A DNA stretch of 64,000 bases from Zygaena filipendulae. Its lineage: Eukaryota > Arthropoda > Insecta > Lepidoptera > Zygaenidae. The notes under the pieces are model-generated. The model worked only from the letters and a program-made list of their open reading frames with translations. It did not search any database and was not told where the DNA came from. Both the position numbers and the translations under genes were made by a program. Below are positions 43,045 through 53,624 of this stretch, piece after piece; positions within the stretch are counted from its first letter, which is position 1; each line of letters opens with the position of its first letter. The stretch covers positions 1-64,000 of the forward strand of contig CAJRBF020000018.1 in the NCBI GenBank assembly GCA_907165275.2, in the 5' to 3' direction.

Positions 43045-45009
43045 TATTCGCTCGGTAACTTGTACGACGCGGCTCGCAGACGTTTCCTTTGCTTAGAGAG
43101 GAAGCTTGAGGCTTCTCAGAAGTTTAGGGTTGCTTACGATGAAGTCATTAGAGAATATTTGCAGAAGGGTTATCTTTCTCCCGCACCTTCGGATAAGCAA
43201 GACCCCACTTCTACCCCCATGTATGTGATTCCACATCATGGTGTAATTCGTGAAGATAAGGCGACGACTAAGCTTCGCATCGTCTTGGACGCCAGTAGTA
43301 AGACTAGTACGGGCGTTTCGTTGAACGACATCCTGCACTCCGGTGAAAATCTACAGGTTGATCTTTTTAAAATATTATTAAACTTTCGATTGTTTCCTAT
43401 AGCACTATCCGCCGATTGTAAACAAATGTTTTTACAGATCGAAATGCGCGAATGTGACCGCAAGTTTCAGCGCATTATGTATCGTTTCGACCCGCGTGAC
43501 CCGTTACTGTTGTATCAATTTAATAGAGTGTGCTTTGGTCTTAAGTCGAGCCCCTTCCATGCGCTTCGCACGGTTCGGCAACTGGTCGCCGACGACGGTC
43601 ATCGCTTTCCCCGCGCATCGGAAGTAGCCTCCTCGTCGCTCTACATGGATGATATAGTTTGCTCTATATTACGAGAAAACGATGCTATAGAGGTCGCTGA
43701 GGAGCTTATAAATTTATTTAAGAGTGCTCAGTTAGACCTAGTGAAGTGGTCGAGTAATTCACCGACAGTTACCGATCGAATCCCTATTTCCCATAGGTTG
43801 CCCGTCGATGTAGAGTTCGATAAAGCCGCTCAACAAAAAATACTCGGTCTGCGTTGGTCTCAGACTTCAGATAATTTTTTATTTAAGGTCACACTTTCTC
43901 AGTGCGATAAATGCACTAAGCGTTCAATTTTGTCCACAATAGCGAGGCTTTGGAATATATTGGGTTTCATTGCTCCTGTTGTTTTAAATGTCAAATTACT
44001 GATTAGACAGTTATGGGTGCTGAAGATCGATTGGGACGACCAGCCTCCCTCGCACATTGTAAAGCAGTGGCAGCGGTTTTGTTCGGAGCTTCCCTGTCTC
44101 GACGAATATCAAATACCGCGTCACCTTGGCGTCACGGAGGCTAGTGTGGTTACTTTAATAGGTTTCAGCGACGCAAGCGAGCAAGCCTACGGTGGCGTTG
44201 TGTACCTGCATGTGCGCAACTCCAGCCATGATAATATCGTAAGACTTGTGTGCGCTAAGTCTAAGGTAGCACCAGTTAAATCGCTCTCCGTGGCCAGACT
44301 GGAGCTTTGCGCAGCTGTGCTTCTATCGAAATTACTTCGCGTAGTTTATGATTGTTATAATCCTCGTCACAAAGTAAACGTTTACGCGTTTACAGACTCT
44401 AAAGTAGTATTGTATTGGATTAAGAATTCGCCCCATCGCTGGCAAACGTTCGTTGCGAACAGGGTTGTCCAGTTGACGGAGAATATTGCTGCTGATAATT
44501 TCTATCACGTGTCGGGTGTCGAGAACCCCGCGGATTGCCTGTCGCGTGGATTGTCACCGCGTCAATTGATTTGTCACCCACTGTGGTCATGTGGACCCCC
44601 ATGGACCCAATTGGATCCATCTAAGTGGCCACTCAAGTCAATCGAAGAGTCCATAAATATGTCAGATATTCCAGAGCAAAGGGTGCTGTCATATTTAGTG
44701 ATGACAGTAAAACCCGAGCACTCGGTGCTCTATTCGCTGAGCTCGCGCATCTCTTCATGGAGTAAGGTACGGCGAGTTATCGCATATATATATCGCTTTG
44801 CTAAATTATTGCCGCGGCGCCCGAGCGGTTCAGTGACCGCCAGCGACTTAGAGTTTGCTGAAACTAAACTGTTGCAAATCGTGCAGCAGAAACATTTTCA
44901 TGAAGATTTCGTAAATTTGTCGGAGGGTGAACAGTGCTCACCTGCTTTGGAAAAACTCAAACCTTTCCTTAGCGATGGTCTCATTAGAGTCGGTAATGTT
45001 CTGTATTGA
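43045..45009 (+). pseudogene. BEL/Pao reverse transcriptase and RNase H
   Basis: After the mariner the polyprotein resumes with SLGNLYDAARRRFLCLERKL. RT motifs: TTKLRIVLDASSKTSTGVSL, SADCKQMFLQIEM, FGLKSSPFHALRTVRQL and the catalytic YMDD in SSLYMDDIV at about 43642. RNase H follows with IGFSDASEQAYGGVVYLHV, SVARLELCAAVLLSKLL, FTDSKVVLYWIKNSP and GVENPADCLSRGLSPRQL. The frame stops at 45007-45009 just before where the integrase zinc-binding and catalytic core should begin. No lesion is seen within the RT itself. Confidence 0.92.
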
Positions 45010-45413
45010 GTTCAGATCCCTCAGAACCGACGGCTCTAACGCCAAGTCATTTCCTCCACACCGCGCCGTTGAATTCTTTGCCCGCCCCAATGGTGGAGGA
45101 TAGTAATTTAAATCTATTGCATAGACATTCATTACTAGATAAGCTTATTCAGTCGTTTTGGGAGCGATGGAGGCTTGAATATCTTCACAGCTTGCAAAAC
45201 AGAATGAAGTGGAATTCTGTAACAAACCCAGTCACTGAGGGCTCTGTGGTTGTTGTAATTACCGACAACGCTCCTTCTTTGGCTTGGCCATTGGGGGTGA
45301 TAGATAAGGTACATCCTTCGAAGGACGGTATTGTTCGTGTCGCTACAATAAGGACGGCCAGGGGAACCTTCCTGCGCCCAGTCGTCAAGCTGTGTCCTTT
45401 ACCTTCGCAATAA
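45006..45413 (+). pseudogene. BEL/Pao integrase C-terminal tail (DUF5641-type) without core
   Basis: The frame contains PTALTPSHFLHTAPLNSLPA, SFWERWRLEYLHSLQNRMKW and the small beta domain WPLGVIDKVHPSKDGIVRVA, RTARGTFLRPVVKLCPLP. This is the conserved C-terminus of BEL/Pao polyproteins. It starts immediately after the RNase H frame ends, so roughly 300 residues of integrase (HHCC and DDE core) are missing, presumably by deletion. Confidence 0.88.
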
Positions 45414-45548
45414 ATTTCGCTTATTATTTATGTATTCTATAATATCGTATTCATGTAATCTATCGTATTATATTCGCGTATAACTTCTATGTATTGTCGT
45501 TTGTCTTCTTGCATTTGTGTATCAATTATATGTATGTATTTACTTAAA

Positions 45549-45794
45549 GACCCGATTGGCGCAATGGTTACCATGCCTGCCCGCTAATCAAGAGGTTCCG
45601 GGTTCGATTCCCGGTGGGGGTGGACTTTGTGTGATGAACACAGGGTTCCATTTTCCAGTGTGGGTGTGTATATATATATCTATAGTATAATATATATGTA
45701 ATAATATGTGTAGTATATACCATGTTTGCTTGGTTCCACGACACAAGCTTATAGCTTAGTGTGGGATCAAGTAGATCTGTGTGTTGTGAAGTGG

Positions 45795-45832
<38 letters not shown>
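45549..45832 (+). mobile_element. Full-length tRNA-derived SINE (copy B)
   Basis: The tRNA-like head (GACCCGATTGGCGCAATGG, GGTTCGATTCC) is followed by the body and an A run of about 35. It lies between the BEL/Pao polyprotein end and the purine tract. It is the longest copy here and serves as the reference for copies A, C and D. A clear TSD is not visible. Confidence 0.85.
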
Positions 45833-45835
<3 letters not shown>

Positions 45836-45860
45836 TACCTACCCTTTAAGCGGGGGGAAA

Positions 45861-46323
45861 TGGTGGCGCCACCTTTAGGTTATTTCGTATTTGGAAAAAA
45901 TTATTTACTTCTCGCGGGCCGCATACGCTGTGCACTGAAACGCCTCGTTTCTGTGGTCTCGAGAAATGGCAAAAAAAAAAAAACACCGCGCCTGTGCTGC
46001 CACGGTGCGGTGATTGACTGAGACTTTCGCCATTCGAGCTTGATCGTTGAAAGCAAAAAATTACTGTCGTAAAAAATTTCAAGAAGAAGCGTCTGATTCT
46101 AATATCTACATCAAAATATTCGTGTCGTGATTGTGCTGAGTGTCTTCAATAAGGATACCAATCTACGTCGCTGATCCCGCCCGCGAGCTCGTCTGAGGTG
46201 CTGCTGCAGTCGGCCACAAGGTGAGTGCACAGCCGCCATCTTCAACGGTTCGCGAGATACCAAATTTATAATAAAATACAGTCCACTTTAAACCCACCAT
46301 CTCTTTCGAATGTTGCAATAACA
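45861..46323 (+). repeat. BEL/Pao 3' LTR
   Basis: 463 bp, TGGTGGCGCC...GCAATAACA, followed by the TATAC TSD at 46324-46328. Confidence 0.93.
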
Positions 46324-46328
46324 TATAC

Positions 46329-46592
46329 TGTACAAGATAACAAACGTTCTAGGTTAAGTCTCGTATCTACAAAATGCTATGCTTGTGGAAAACTTGGTCA
46401 TAAGTCTTTTGAATGTTTCAGCCGTTCGTATGAGAAGCAGCAAACAACTCCGACTTCCAATCGCTCCAACACGGCTGTAACAAAACCTCCCTTAACGTGT
46501 TATAAGTGTGGTGTTGAGGGACACGTCGCAACACGATGCTCAAAAATGCGGCCAGTTTCAAGCAGCAGCCCACAATTTCCTACCTTGTCCGG
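46329..46592 (+). pseudogene. gypsy gag C-terminal part with zinc knuckles
   Basis: The gypsy gag resumes after the BEL/Pao TSD. It carries two CCHC knuckles, CYACGKLGHKSFEC and CYKCGVEGHVATRC. It ends at the CCGG where the TGT...ACA element is inserted, and the frame runs on 20 residues into the insert. The knuckles would bind genomic RNA. Confidence 0.88.
46589..46592. repeat. 4-bp TSD of TGT...ACA copy 1 (left)
   Basis: CCGG directly before TGTGACGCC. The partner is 48754-48757 directly after AAAGTTACA. Confidence 0.85.
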
Positions 46593-48753
46593 TGTGACGC
46601 CCTGTGAGGCTCACAAAAATTTTATTTTATTTAAAATATTAATTTCATATATATAATGGGTGTATTATAGCATAATACACTTATTATATTATGTTAAAAA
46701 TGATTTAATAAACATTGCGGGTCCATATAGTCACAATGTTCATTTTGTATGTTTGTACGTGAATAACTCGGAAACTAGTGTAAACAGACTTGGTTCATAC
46801 AACCTAGGATGTTTATACTAGGTAATACTAACTTTGTGTTTGATTTCAGAACACCCCCCAACCCCCCGCGTACCCCTCTCAAATAGGGCGTGAGCGCACC
46901 GCCAGTATCCACGCAGTCACACACCGTCGTGGAGACGACGTTGAGCGCGCCGACGCAGAGCGGTGTGCGGGCGAACGAGTGTGCGGGCGAACGAGTGTGC
47001 GGGCGAACGAGTGTGCGAGCGAACGAGTGTGCGGGCGAACGAGTGTGCGGGCGAACGAGTGTGCGGGCGAGCGAGCGCGCAGATGCAGAGTGGTGTATAG
47101 ACAGGCGAGCGCACATACAGAGGGATGTGAAGGCAAGCGAGTGCGCGTAGGCGACTCGTATGTGCGCCGTGGTTGGATTGAAATATTATAAGAGAAGTCG
47201 TCACCACGAGTGTCGAGATGGAGTGTGTGGAAGTTGAACGAGCCGACGCGCTTAGCGACGAAGTCGCTCTGCGCGAAAGCCTTGTCAACGCGCAATTGCG
47301 ACGGCGCCTGTGCGAAGTCGTCTCGGCGACGCGCGACTGTAGTAACTGTGCGGAGACACCTCGTCAACGCGCGGCTGTAATGGCGTCTGTGCGAAGACAC
47401 CTTGCCAACGCGCGGCTGTAAAAGGCGTCTGTGCGAAGGTACCTTTGTAGTGACTTGCTCATTACGCTTGACTGTTCATTGCGAACAACCTTGTCGAGCA
47501 GGCGGGCGTGTAATGCATGTGTCTGTGAGGCGGCTTGGTGGTGAGATGTCGGTGGCGCCCGAACGGCTTAACTAGTAAGGTAGCAACCGCTCTCGCTTCC
47601 GGGTGGGATCGGATTGTTGATGACTCACGTTATTGGCATTCCGGTTCTGTTCCTAGTCCTTGTGGCTAGATGAAAATGAGTTTCCAAGTGGGGTTGCATG
47701 GGGATGAGGTATGATCCAAATCATCCAACACAACCTTCAAGCAGTAACACAATTGGGCTTTATGCCTTAGCTACGTGTAGCTACTATAACACAAATCTAC
47801 CGACTGAAGTTATGAGGTCCGGCGAGGCTGGTCTCATTTACGTATATTTGAATTAACTTAGGGATGGTGTCGAGGTCGCGGTACTATCCGCTTTCTGGCC
47901 TCGGTCTTCGGGCTGACACGTACCCTGGGGTCTCGGTACCGCCGAATTATGGCCCCCAACGATATTGTCTGCGGACTTGGGACGTATAGTCTCTTTTGCT
48001 GGCTCCCTCTGATGGATGTCGGTCATACTATGCTACATGCATATTATTTGGAGAATCCTCTACCTTGTGCAACACAGGGGGGGGGGGGGGGGGGGTGGTA
48101 ACTGCTTTTAAGCAGATGGTTGGCCATCACCGTGGGGTAGCGCTGGACGGGGCTACGCCGCCTCTCATAGATATTAATCTTTGGTATCTAAGAGAGCCAC
48201 AAATACACAAAGACATAGCACTTGAACGTCGTACGGGAGGTATTCTCATGAGCATCATATTCCTGTCTCAGAATCCATATCGCTACTAACGTCGATAGAC
48301 GGGAGTAAGCGTCTATGCGAACCACCATTAACCACGGTTATCTGTCTTTGGAGTCTCTCCAACACCGGGCGAACAACGTCCAAGCAAAAGGTCTGTTCAT
48401 GTATTGGAAAAGGCGACCCAACTCAACGGACGTTGGGCGACCTAAAAGATATTCCTACGGGAATACAATAATAATGATAATATAAATCTAAACTGGGCCA
48501 GGATCCACCCAGCAAAACTATGTCAATAAATCATAAAAATATCTAATTGTTTTATTTAACTAAGCCTAACCAACCTAACTCGATGTAACGCAATCACGAA
48601 ATCTAAAGTGTCGTATCTCAACCTAAAAGAACTGAAGTTAATATAAACACGACGCAGAACAGGGTCTTAACTACTAGACGAAATTGGCCAAAAATGAAAT
48701 GTTCAACATCTTCGATGTTGTTCGTGTAATGAGGAAGGAGGGTGAAAGTTACA
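46593..48753 (+). mobile_element. TGT...ACA element (copy 1), inserted between gypsy gag and protease
   Basis: 2161 bp, TGTGACGCCCTGTGAGG at the start and GGTGAAAGTTACA at the end, with a CCGG TSD. It aligns in reverse complement with 58311-60596 along its length (for example the AGCTACGTGTAGCTACTATA and CTTCGGGCTGACACGTACCC segments and the terminal GAGGGTGAAAGTTACA). It contains a 16-bp minisatellite (46962-47075), tandem variants of GGCGTCTGTGCGAAG (about 47290-47450) and a 19-base G run (48077-48095). It has no protein-coding capacity. Confidence 0.88.
46962..47075. repeat. 16-bp minisatellite inside TGT...ACA copy 1
   Basis: About seven copies of GTGCGGGCGAACGAGT with single-base variants. 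It is not seen as an array in copies 2 and 3. Confidence 0.88.
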
Positions 48754-51700
48754 CCGGCACAATGAAACGAGTGGACGTATGCGATGTGAAACCCGTTACC
48801 GGAATAATCACTCAACTGGGTGAGCAGTTTTCATTTTGCTTTGATTCTGGTGCTGATTGTTCTTTAGTTAGAGAAAGTGTTTCACGTAAACTTGTTGGTG
48901 AATTAAAACATACAATTGTTTCTCTAATAGGTATAGGAAAATCTAGTGTATTGTGTGATTTACAGGTTTTATCCCAAGTTACTCTCTGAGGCCATGACGT
49001 AAAAATTTTATTTCACGTCATACCTGACGAGTTTTTGAATAATGATATCTTGATTGGACGTGACTTATTAGCTTTAGGATTTTCTGTCCAAATATCGAGT
49101 GATAAACTTATTACAATTGAAAAATCATCTTTTATCAATATTTGTGACGTAGGTAAAGTTGCAACTAATTTTACTGATGTAGATACTGATATTTTAAATC
49201 ATTTTAAACCCCAGTTAATTAAACTTCTTAGCGGCTTCAGGGACTTTTTTATTGAAGACACCCCTACTAGTAGAGTAAAAACGGGAGAATTAGAAATTAG
49301 ATTGATAGATCCTTGCAAAACCGTACAACGACGGCCTTACCGCTTAAGTATTGAGGAACGAGTAATAGTTCGTAATAAATGTAGTGAGTTGTTATCGGCA
49401 GTGGTTATTACACCCAGTAAATCGCCCTTTTCGAGTCCTATACTACTTGTTAAAAAACGCGATGGCACAGATCGGATGTGCATAGATTATAGAGAATTAA
49501 ATTCCAATACCGTTCCCGATCGCTATCCCTTACCCCTAATAAGCGATCAAGTTCAAAGGTTGGCAGGGGCGCGTCTCTACTCTTGTCTAGATATGGCTAG
49601 TGGTTTTTATCAAATTCCCATAAATGGAGACTCACATTCAATAGAAAAAACCGCGTTTATCACCCCTGATGCGCATTATGAATTTACTGCTATGCCTTTT
49701 GGTCTAAGGAACGCTCCTGCTGTTTATCAAAGAGCTATTAACACAGCTCTAGGAGAATTAGCACATTCTTATGCAATAGTATACATGGATGATTTAATTA
49801 TACCAGCGGTCAACGTAGAACAAGGGTTAGAAAGGTTGCACGCAGTAGTAAAAACTCTTAGTGATTCTGGTTTTTCGTTCAATCTAAAAAAATGCTCGTT
49901 TCTAAAAGAAAAAGTCCAGTTTTTAGGCTACGAAATATCGAAAGGTGAAATAAGACCCAATCCTCGTAAGATAATTGCGCTAACTAGTTCCTTACCACCA
50001 CAGACTGTAACTCAGTTAAGGCAGTTTTTAGGTCTAGCATCTTATTTCAGACAGTTCGTCAATAATTTTTCGTTAAAAATGGCTCCTTTGTATAGTTTGT
50101 TAACCGGCAATAACTCTAAAATAATTTGGACGACTGAATACGAAAAAATTAGGCAAGATATTATTTCGATATTAACTTCATCCCCAGTTTTAATGCTTTT
50201 TGGTCCAGAACTACCAATAGAGCTACATACGGATGCTAGTAGTGAAGGTTACGGAGCAATTCTTTTCCAACGAGTTGAATCAAAATTACATCCAATAGAG
50301 TATTATAGTAAACGAACTAATGAGGCCGAATCTCGATATCACTCCTACGAGTTAGAAAGACTAGCCGTTGTTAATTCAGTTAAACATTTTAGACACTACA
50401 TATTTGTACGGCAGGACTTTCACAGTAGTTACTGACTGCAATTCTTTAAAAGCATCTAGAGTCAAAATAGACCTAACCCCGAGAGTCTATCGATGGTGGG
50501 CCTTTCTTCAAGCTTTTGATTTCGATATACTTTATAGAGAAGGCAAGAGAATGGCACATGTCGACTTTTTCTCGAGGAATCATTCACCTAAATCAAAAAC
50601 TAACACGGATATTCATGGTTTAGATAATGTAAAAGTAGAGGAAAAACACGTCAATTTAGCTGAATTATCTTTAAATTGGCTACAGGTAGAACAACGACGA
50701 GACTCCGAATGTAATCAGATTATTCGTAAAATCGAAAACAATGAACTCGATTTAGAAGATACTAGAATTTATGAGCTACGATCTAATGTTCTTTACAGGA
50801 AAATCCAAAGAAATAACCGTAATATTTGGCTTCCTATTGTACCTAGAGCTTTTCGTTGGTCGGTTATAAATCATATTCATGAATCGATTGTTCATTTGGG
50901 ATGGGATAAAACTTTAGAAAAGACGTACCAACACTATTGGTTTCCTAAAATGTCAAAATATGTCAGAAAATTTGTCGAAAACTGTATAACTTGCAAAGTA
51001 ACTAAATCAAGTAGCGGAAAACAACAAATAGAATTGCACCCTATCCTAAAAGTTAGTATTCCTTGGCACACAATTCACATAGACGCCACAGGAAAACTCA
51101 ATGGTAAAAGCGATCTAAAAGAATACGTTTTTGTGCTTGTAGATGCTTTCACTAAATACGTGTTGCTTAGGCATTCCTTAAGAATTAACACTCAGAGTGC
51201 AATAAACGCCCTCAAGGCGGCTATATCCCTTTTCGGGACACCTGTGCGTATAATAGCCGACCAAGGGAGGTGCTTTTCGAATAAAGAGTTCAAAGATTTT
51301 TGTGCTAACCACAGTATTCACCTGCACTTAATAGCAACCGGTTCTTGTCGTGCTAATGGTCAAGCAGAACGGATAATGAGCACCCTCAAAAATTTACTGA
51401 CTGTTGTAGAAGCTTGCCCAAATAGGTCTTGGCAGGATGCATTAGATGATATTCAACTGCCTATGAATAGCACGATTCATAGAGTAACTAAAGCAAGTCC
51501 ACTGGAATTGCTAATAGGTAGAGTAGCTAGACCCCTGAATTTATTAACCATAGACGATCACGAAATCGAAGTTAATTTAGAAGTGATTCGGGAACAAGCA
51601 GATAAATTAATGAAAAATAACGCACGCCTAGATAAAGAGCGATTTGATAAAAACAAGGCTAAAGTGACTTCATTTTCTGTAGGAGATTAGGTTTTAATTC

Positions 51701-51921
51701 AAAATCACGAACGGAATCAAACCAAATTGGACCCTAAATACAAAGGACCTTACGAAGTTTTTGAAATATTAGACGGTGACAGGTATCATCTTAAGAGCTT
51801 GAATTCTAATCGCACTTACAAATACGCGAGAGATCGCTTACGTCCACTCCCCCAATCCTATATTCCAACTGAGATGGATCTATCTTCATCAGATGATGAG
51901 AATAATGGTAAGACTTTATAA
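48684..51921 (+). pseudogene. gypsy pol: protease, RT, RNase H, integrase, with three lesions
   Basis: The first open frame (48684-48989) has 23 residues from the inserted element, then gypsy sequence with protease motif CFDSGADCSLV and a nonsense TGA at 48987-48989. The same frame resumes with NNDILIGRDLLALGF and runs through RT (DRYPLPLISDQVQRLAGARL, LDMASGFYQIPI, catalytic YMDD in AIVYMDDLII) into RNase H (ELHTDASSEGYGAILFQ). A one-base frameshift near 50400 moves the reading to a second frame (50368-51690) with integrase: zinc-binding HIHESIVHLG...ENCITCK and catalytic D,D-35-E in HIDATGKLNG, ADQGRCFSN and NGQAERIMSTL. A TAG at 51688-51690 precedes the C-terminal LDPKYKGPYEVFEIL domain, ending at 51921. 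It is a clear Mag-type gypsy order, non-functional as it stands. Confidence 0.92.
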
Positions 51922-52163
51922 ATGTGCATAAATGATAGCGTCGCGTTGTCTCGCTTCCGCGCGGTAGGTATGGCTGAGCGCGATCGAGTACTACTATTAT
52001 GTTGTAATTAGATAATATTGTGTATGTTTGCTGTGTGTGCTCATGTGTGATGTCGTTACTCCTATATTTTTTAACGAAACTCAACTTTTGTCTAGCATCC
52101 CGGACAAATCTTTGTGATTTTTGGGTTGCTATTAGATTAAGTCATATTTTGTAAACGTTTTAA

Positions 52164-52201
<38 letters not shown>

Positions 52202-53117
52202 AGAAATATAAATTATCCTCATGTGTGTGTAATGTGTTAAATACCGCAGTTTATGAGTAATGCCTATTGCATGTATCCTTATGCGTGTTTAATGTGTTAA
52301 ATACCACAGTGTATGAGTAATGCGTAGGTAACCCCCTCGGTGCGGTGGATGTTAAGATCTCTAAACGGCGAGGTGGCCATACAAACGGTGGGGATTTAGA
52401 TTAGCCAACAAAAAGGCGAAGTGGCTGTTCAGCCGATGTTGATAATTAATAATTATGGATTTTATGGATTATAAGAATAGGCGAGGTGGCCATTCACGCG
52501 ACACACAGCGAGTCTTAATTTTATTCAATAATAATTTGGGCTAACGTTAAATTTATCACGATGTTTACAGAGCTTGGGCATGGTATTATGTCATCATGTA
52601 CTCGGCATAACTATGTGCGTTGTTCCCAGGCTCATAACTCAAACGTGTGCAATCATAACTGTCAAGTTAATTTCAAGTTTCATATAGCTCTCATATAGCA
52701 TAAGCTCACGATAACGCAGACCCTTGTAACTAAAACTTTCAAGAGTAGAGTTCTCAGGTTAACGATAACGCAATTCTTTGTAACTCTTATGAGGTTCATA
52801 ATTTAACGTTTTTGTTTTTGTTAGTATGAAGTATGTTTATGGCTTTCAATACTGAATGTTGTTTTTGTTATAGGCAATTTTTATGTCAACAGCCCTAGCT
52901 TGGTATTTCTTGAGAACATATAGGTACTTGAGATAAAAATGAATTTGAGTAAATTTATTGCGCAGATGTATAACGAACCCTTACGTTCCTTTTCTTTTAT
53001 TTGTCAGGAGTGGCCGAACTTTATTCCTAAATTTTTTTTATTTCTGTGCTTCGACAGATTATGACAACGCTCGCCCCTCAACATCACACGAGGACGTGTG
53101 AAACGTCAGGAAGGCCG
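51922..53117 (+). other. gypsy 3' untranslated region with poly(A) run and short repeats
   Basis: 1.2 kb without coding content. It holds an A run of about 33 at 52167-52199 after AAATAA. A 60-bp tandem duplication follows (52215-52325; AATGTGTTAAATACC at 52231 and 52291). The phrase GGCGAGGTGGCCAT recurs at about 52367 and 52481. Just before the 3' LTR, CACACGAGGACGTGTGAAAC and CAGGAAGGCCG resemble sequence that precedes 3' LTRs in Mag-like elements. Confidence 0.55.
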
Positions 53118-53624
53118 TGTCGGAGGAAGTAATCGAAAACGAGTTGATTGCTAATTCCATAACGCGCATATCGATTGTTTAGTAAAAATACTTTGATATA
53201 ACTAAGTTTAAAATCATTAAGTAAGATATTAATAAGTTTCTTTTAAGCCACACTAATTGTATTAGGTATTACGTCCAATCAGAGCAGAGGACTAGCCTAG
53301 AGCGGGGTCGGGTCGCCATCGTAACTGTGGCCAAAGGAGTATAAGACTGTTTGTATGCGACCGAGGAGGGGTATTGCAAGTTTTGCGTTTGGCTGGGTTA
53401 GATCGGTGCCACGAACCCGCTGCTCGAATATAATTGTCGATTACCTAATTTATGAACTATTAATTGTGTAACGATTATTACTTTATTATTCTCAACATTG
53501 TAACAGCTTAATGTAATAGTATAGTGATCAGTGAATACTTTGTGCTCGCATTTAACTGTAATAGCTTGATTAAACATCAGTGACCAGTAAATAACTTGTT
53601 TTGTGCTCGCATTCTACCCTAATG
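53118..53624 (+). repeat. Mag-like gypsy 3' LTR
   Basis: TGTCGGAGGAAGTAATCG to CCCTAATG, matching 38273-38728 except for about three substitutions and an extra 51 bp (within 53460-53515, TTGTGTAACGATTATTACTT...). Confidence 0.82.

Larger units (their letters stand above)
39466..46323 (+). mobile_element. BEL/Pao LTR retrotransposon, defective, nested in gypsy gag
   Basis: 5' LTR 39466-39927, tRNA-Tyr primer-binding site 39934-39953, gag, A17 peptidase, RT, RNase H, a truncated integrase, a purine tract (CGGGGGGAAA, 45851-45860) and the 3' LTR 45861-46323. A TATAC TSD lies at 39461-39465 and 46324-46328. The LTRs differ by three substitutions and one A in a homopolymer, so the insertion is fairly recent. 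Inside it lie a deleted mariner (42449-43042) and a SINE (45549-45832). Frame lesions in gag and loss of the integrase core make it defective. Confidence 0.93.
38273..53624 (+). mobile_element. Mag-like gypsy element with two large nested insertions
   Basis: The order is 5' LTR 38273-38728, gag start 38726-39465, BEL/Pao insertion, gag zinc-knuckle end 46329-46592, TGT...ACA insertion, protease-RT-RNase H-integrase 48758-51921, a long 3' region and the 3' LTR 53118-53624. Without insertions it is about 6.3 kb, normal for gypsy. The LTR pair differs by about three substitutions and one indel. The flanks show no matching TSD, so the ends were disturbed or the LTRs come from different copies. 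Confidence 0.85.

Noticed and set aside
47552..47563. Retroviral-type primer-binding site (TGGCGCCCGAAC, tRNA-Lys-like) in TGT...ACA copy 1
   Set aside because: It is not preceded by a sequence matching the element's other end and I could not find it in copies 2 or 3, so it probably arose by chance or is a copy-specific change.
47640..48480. Ribosomal RNA-like segment
   Set aside because: Some GC-rich phrases recall rRNA, but the whole region aligns with the TGT...ACA element copies 2 and 3.
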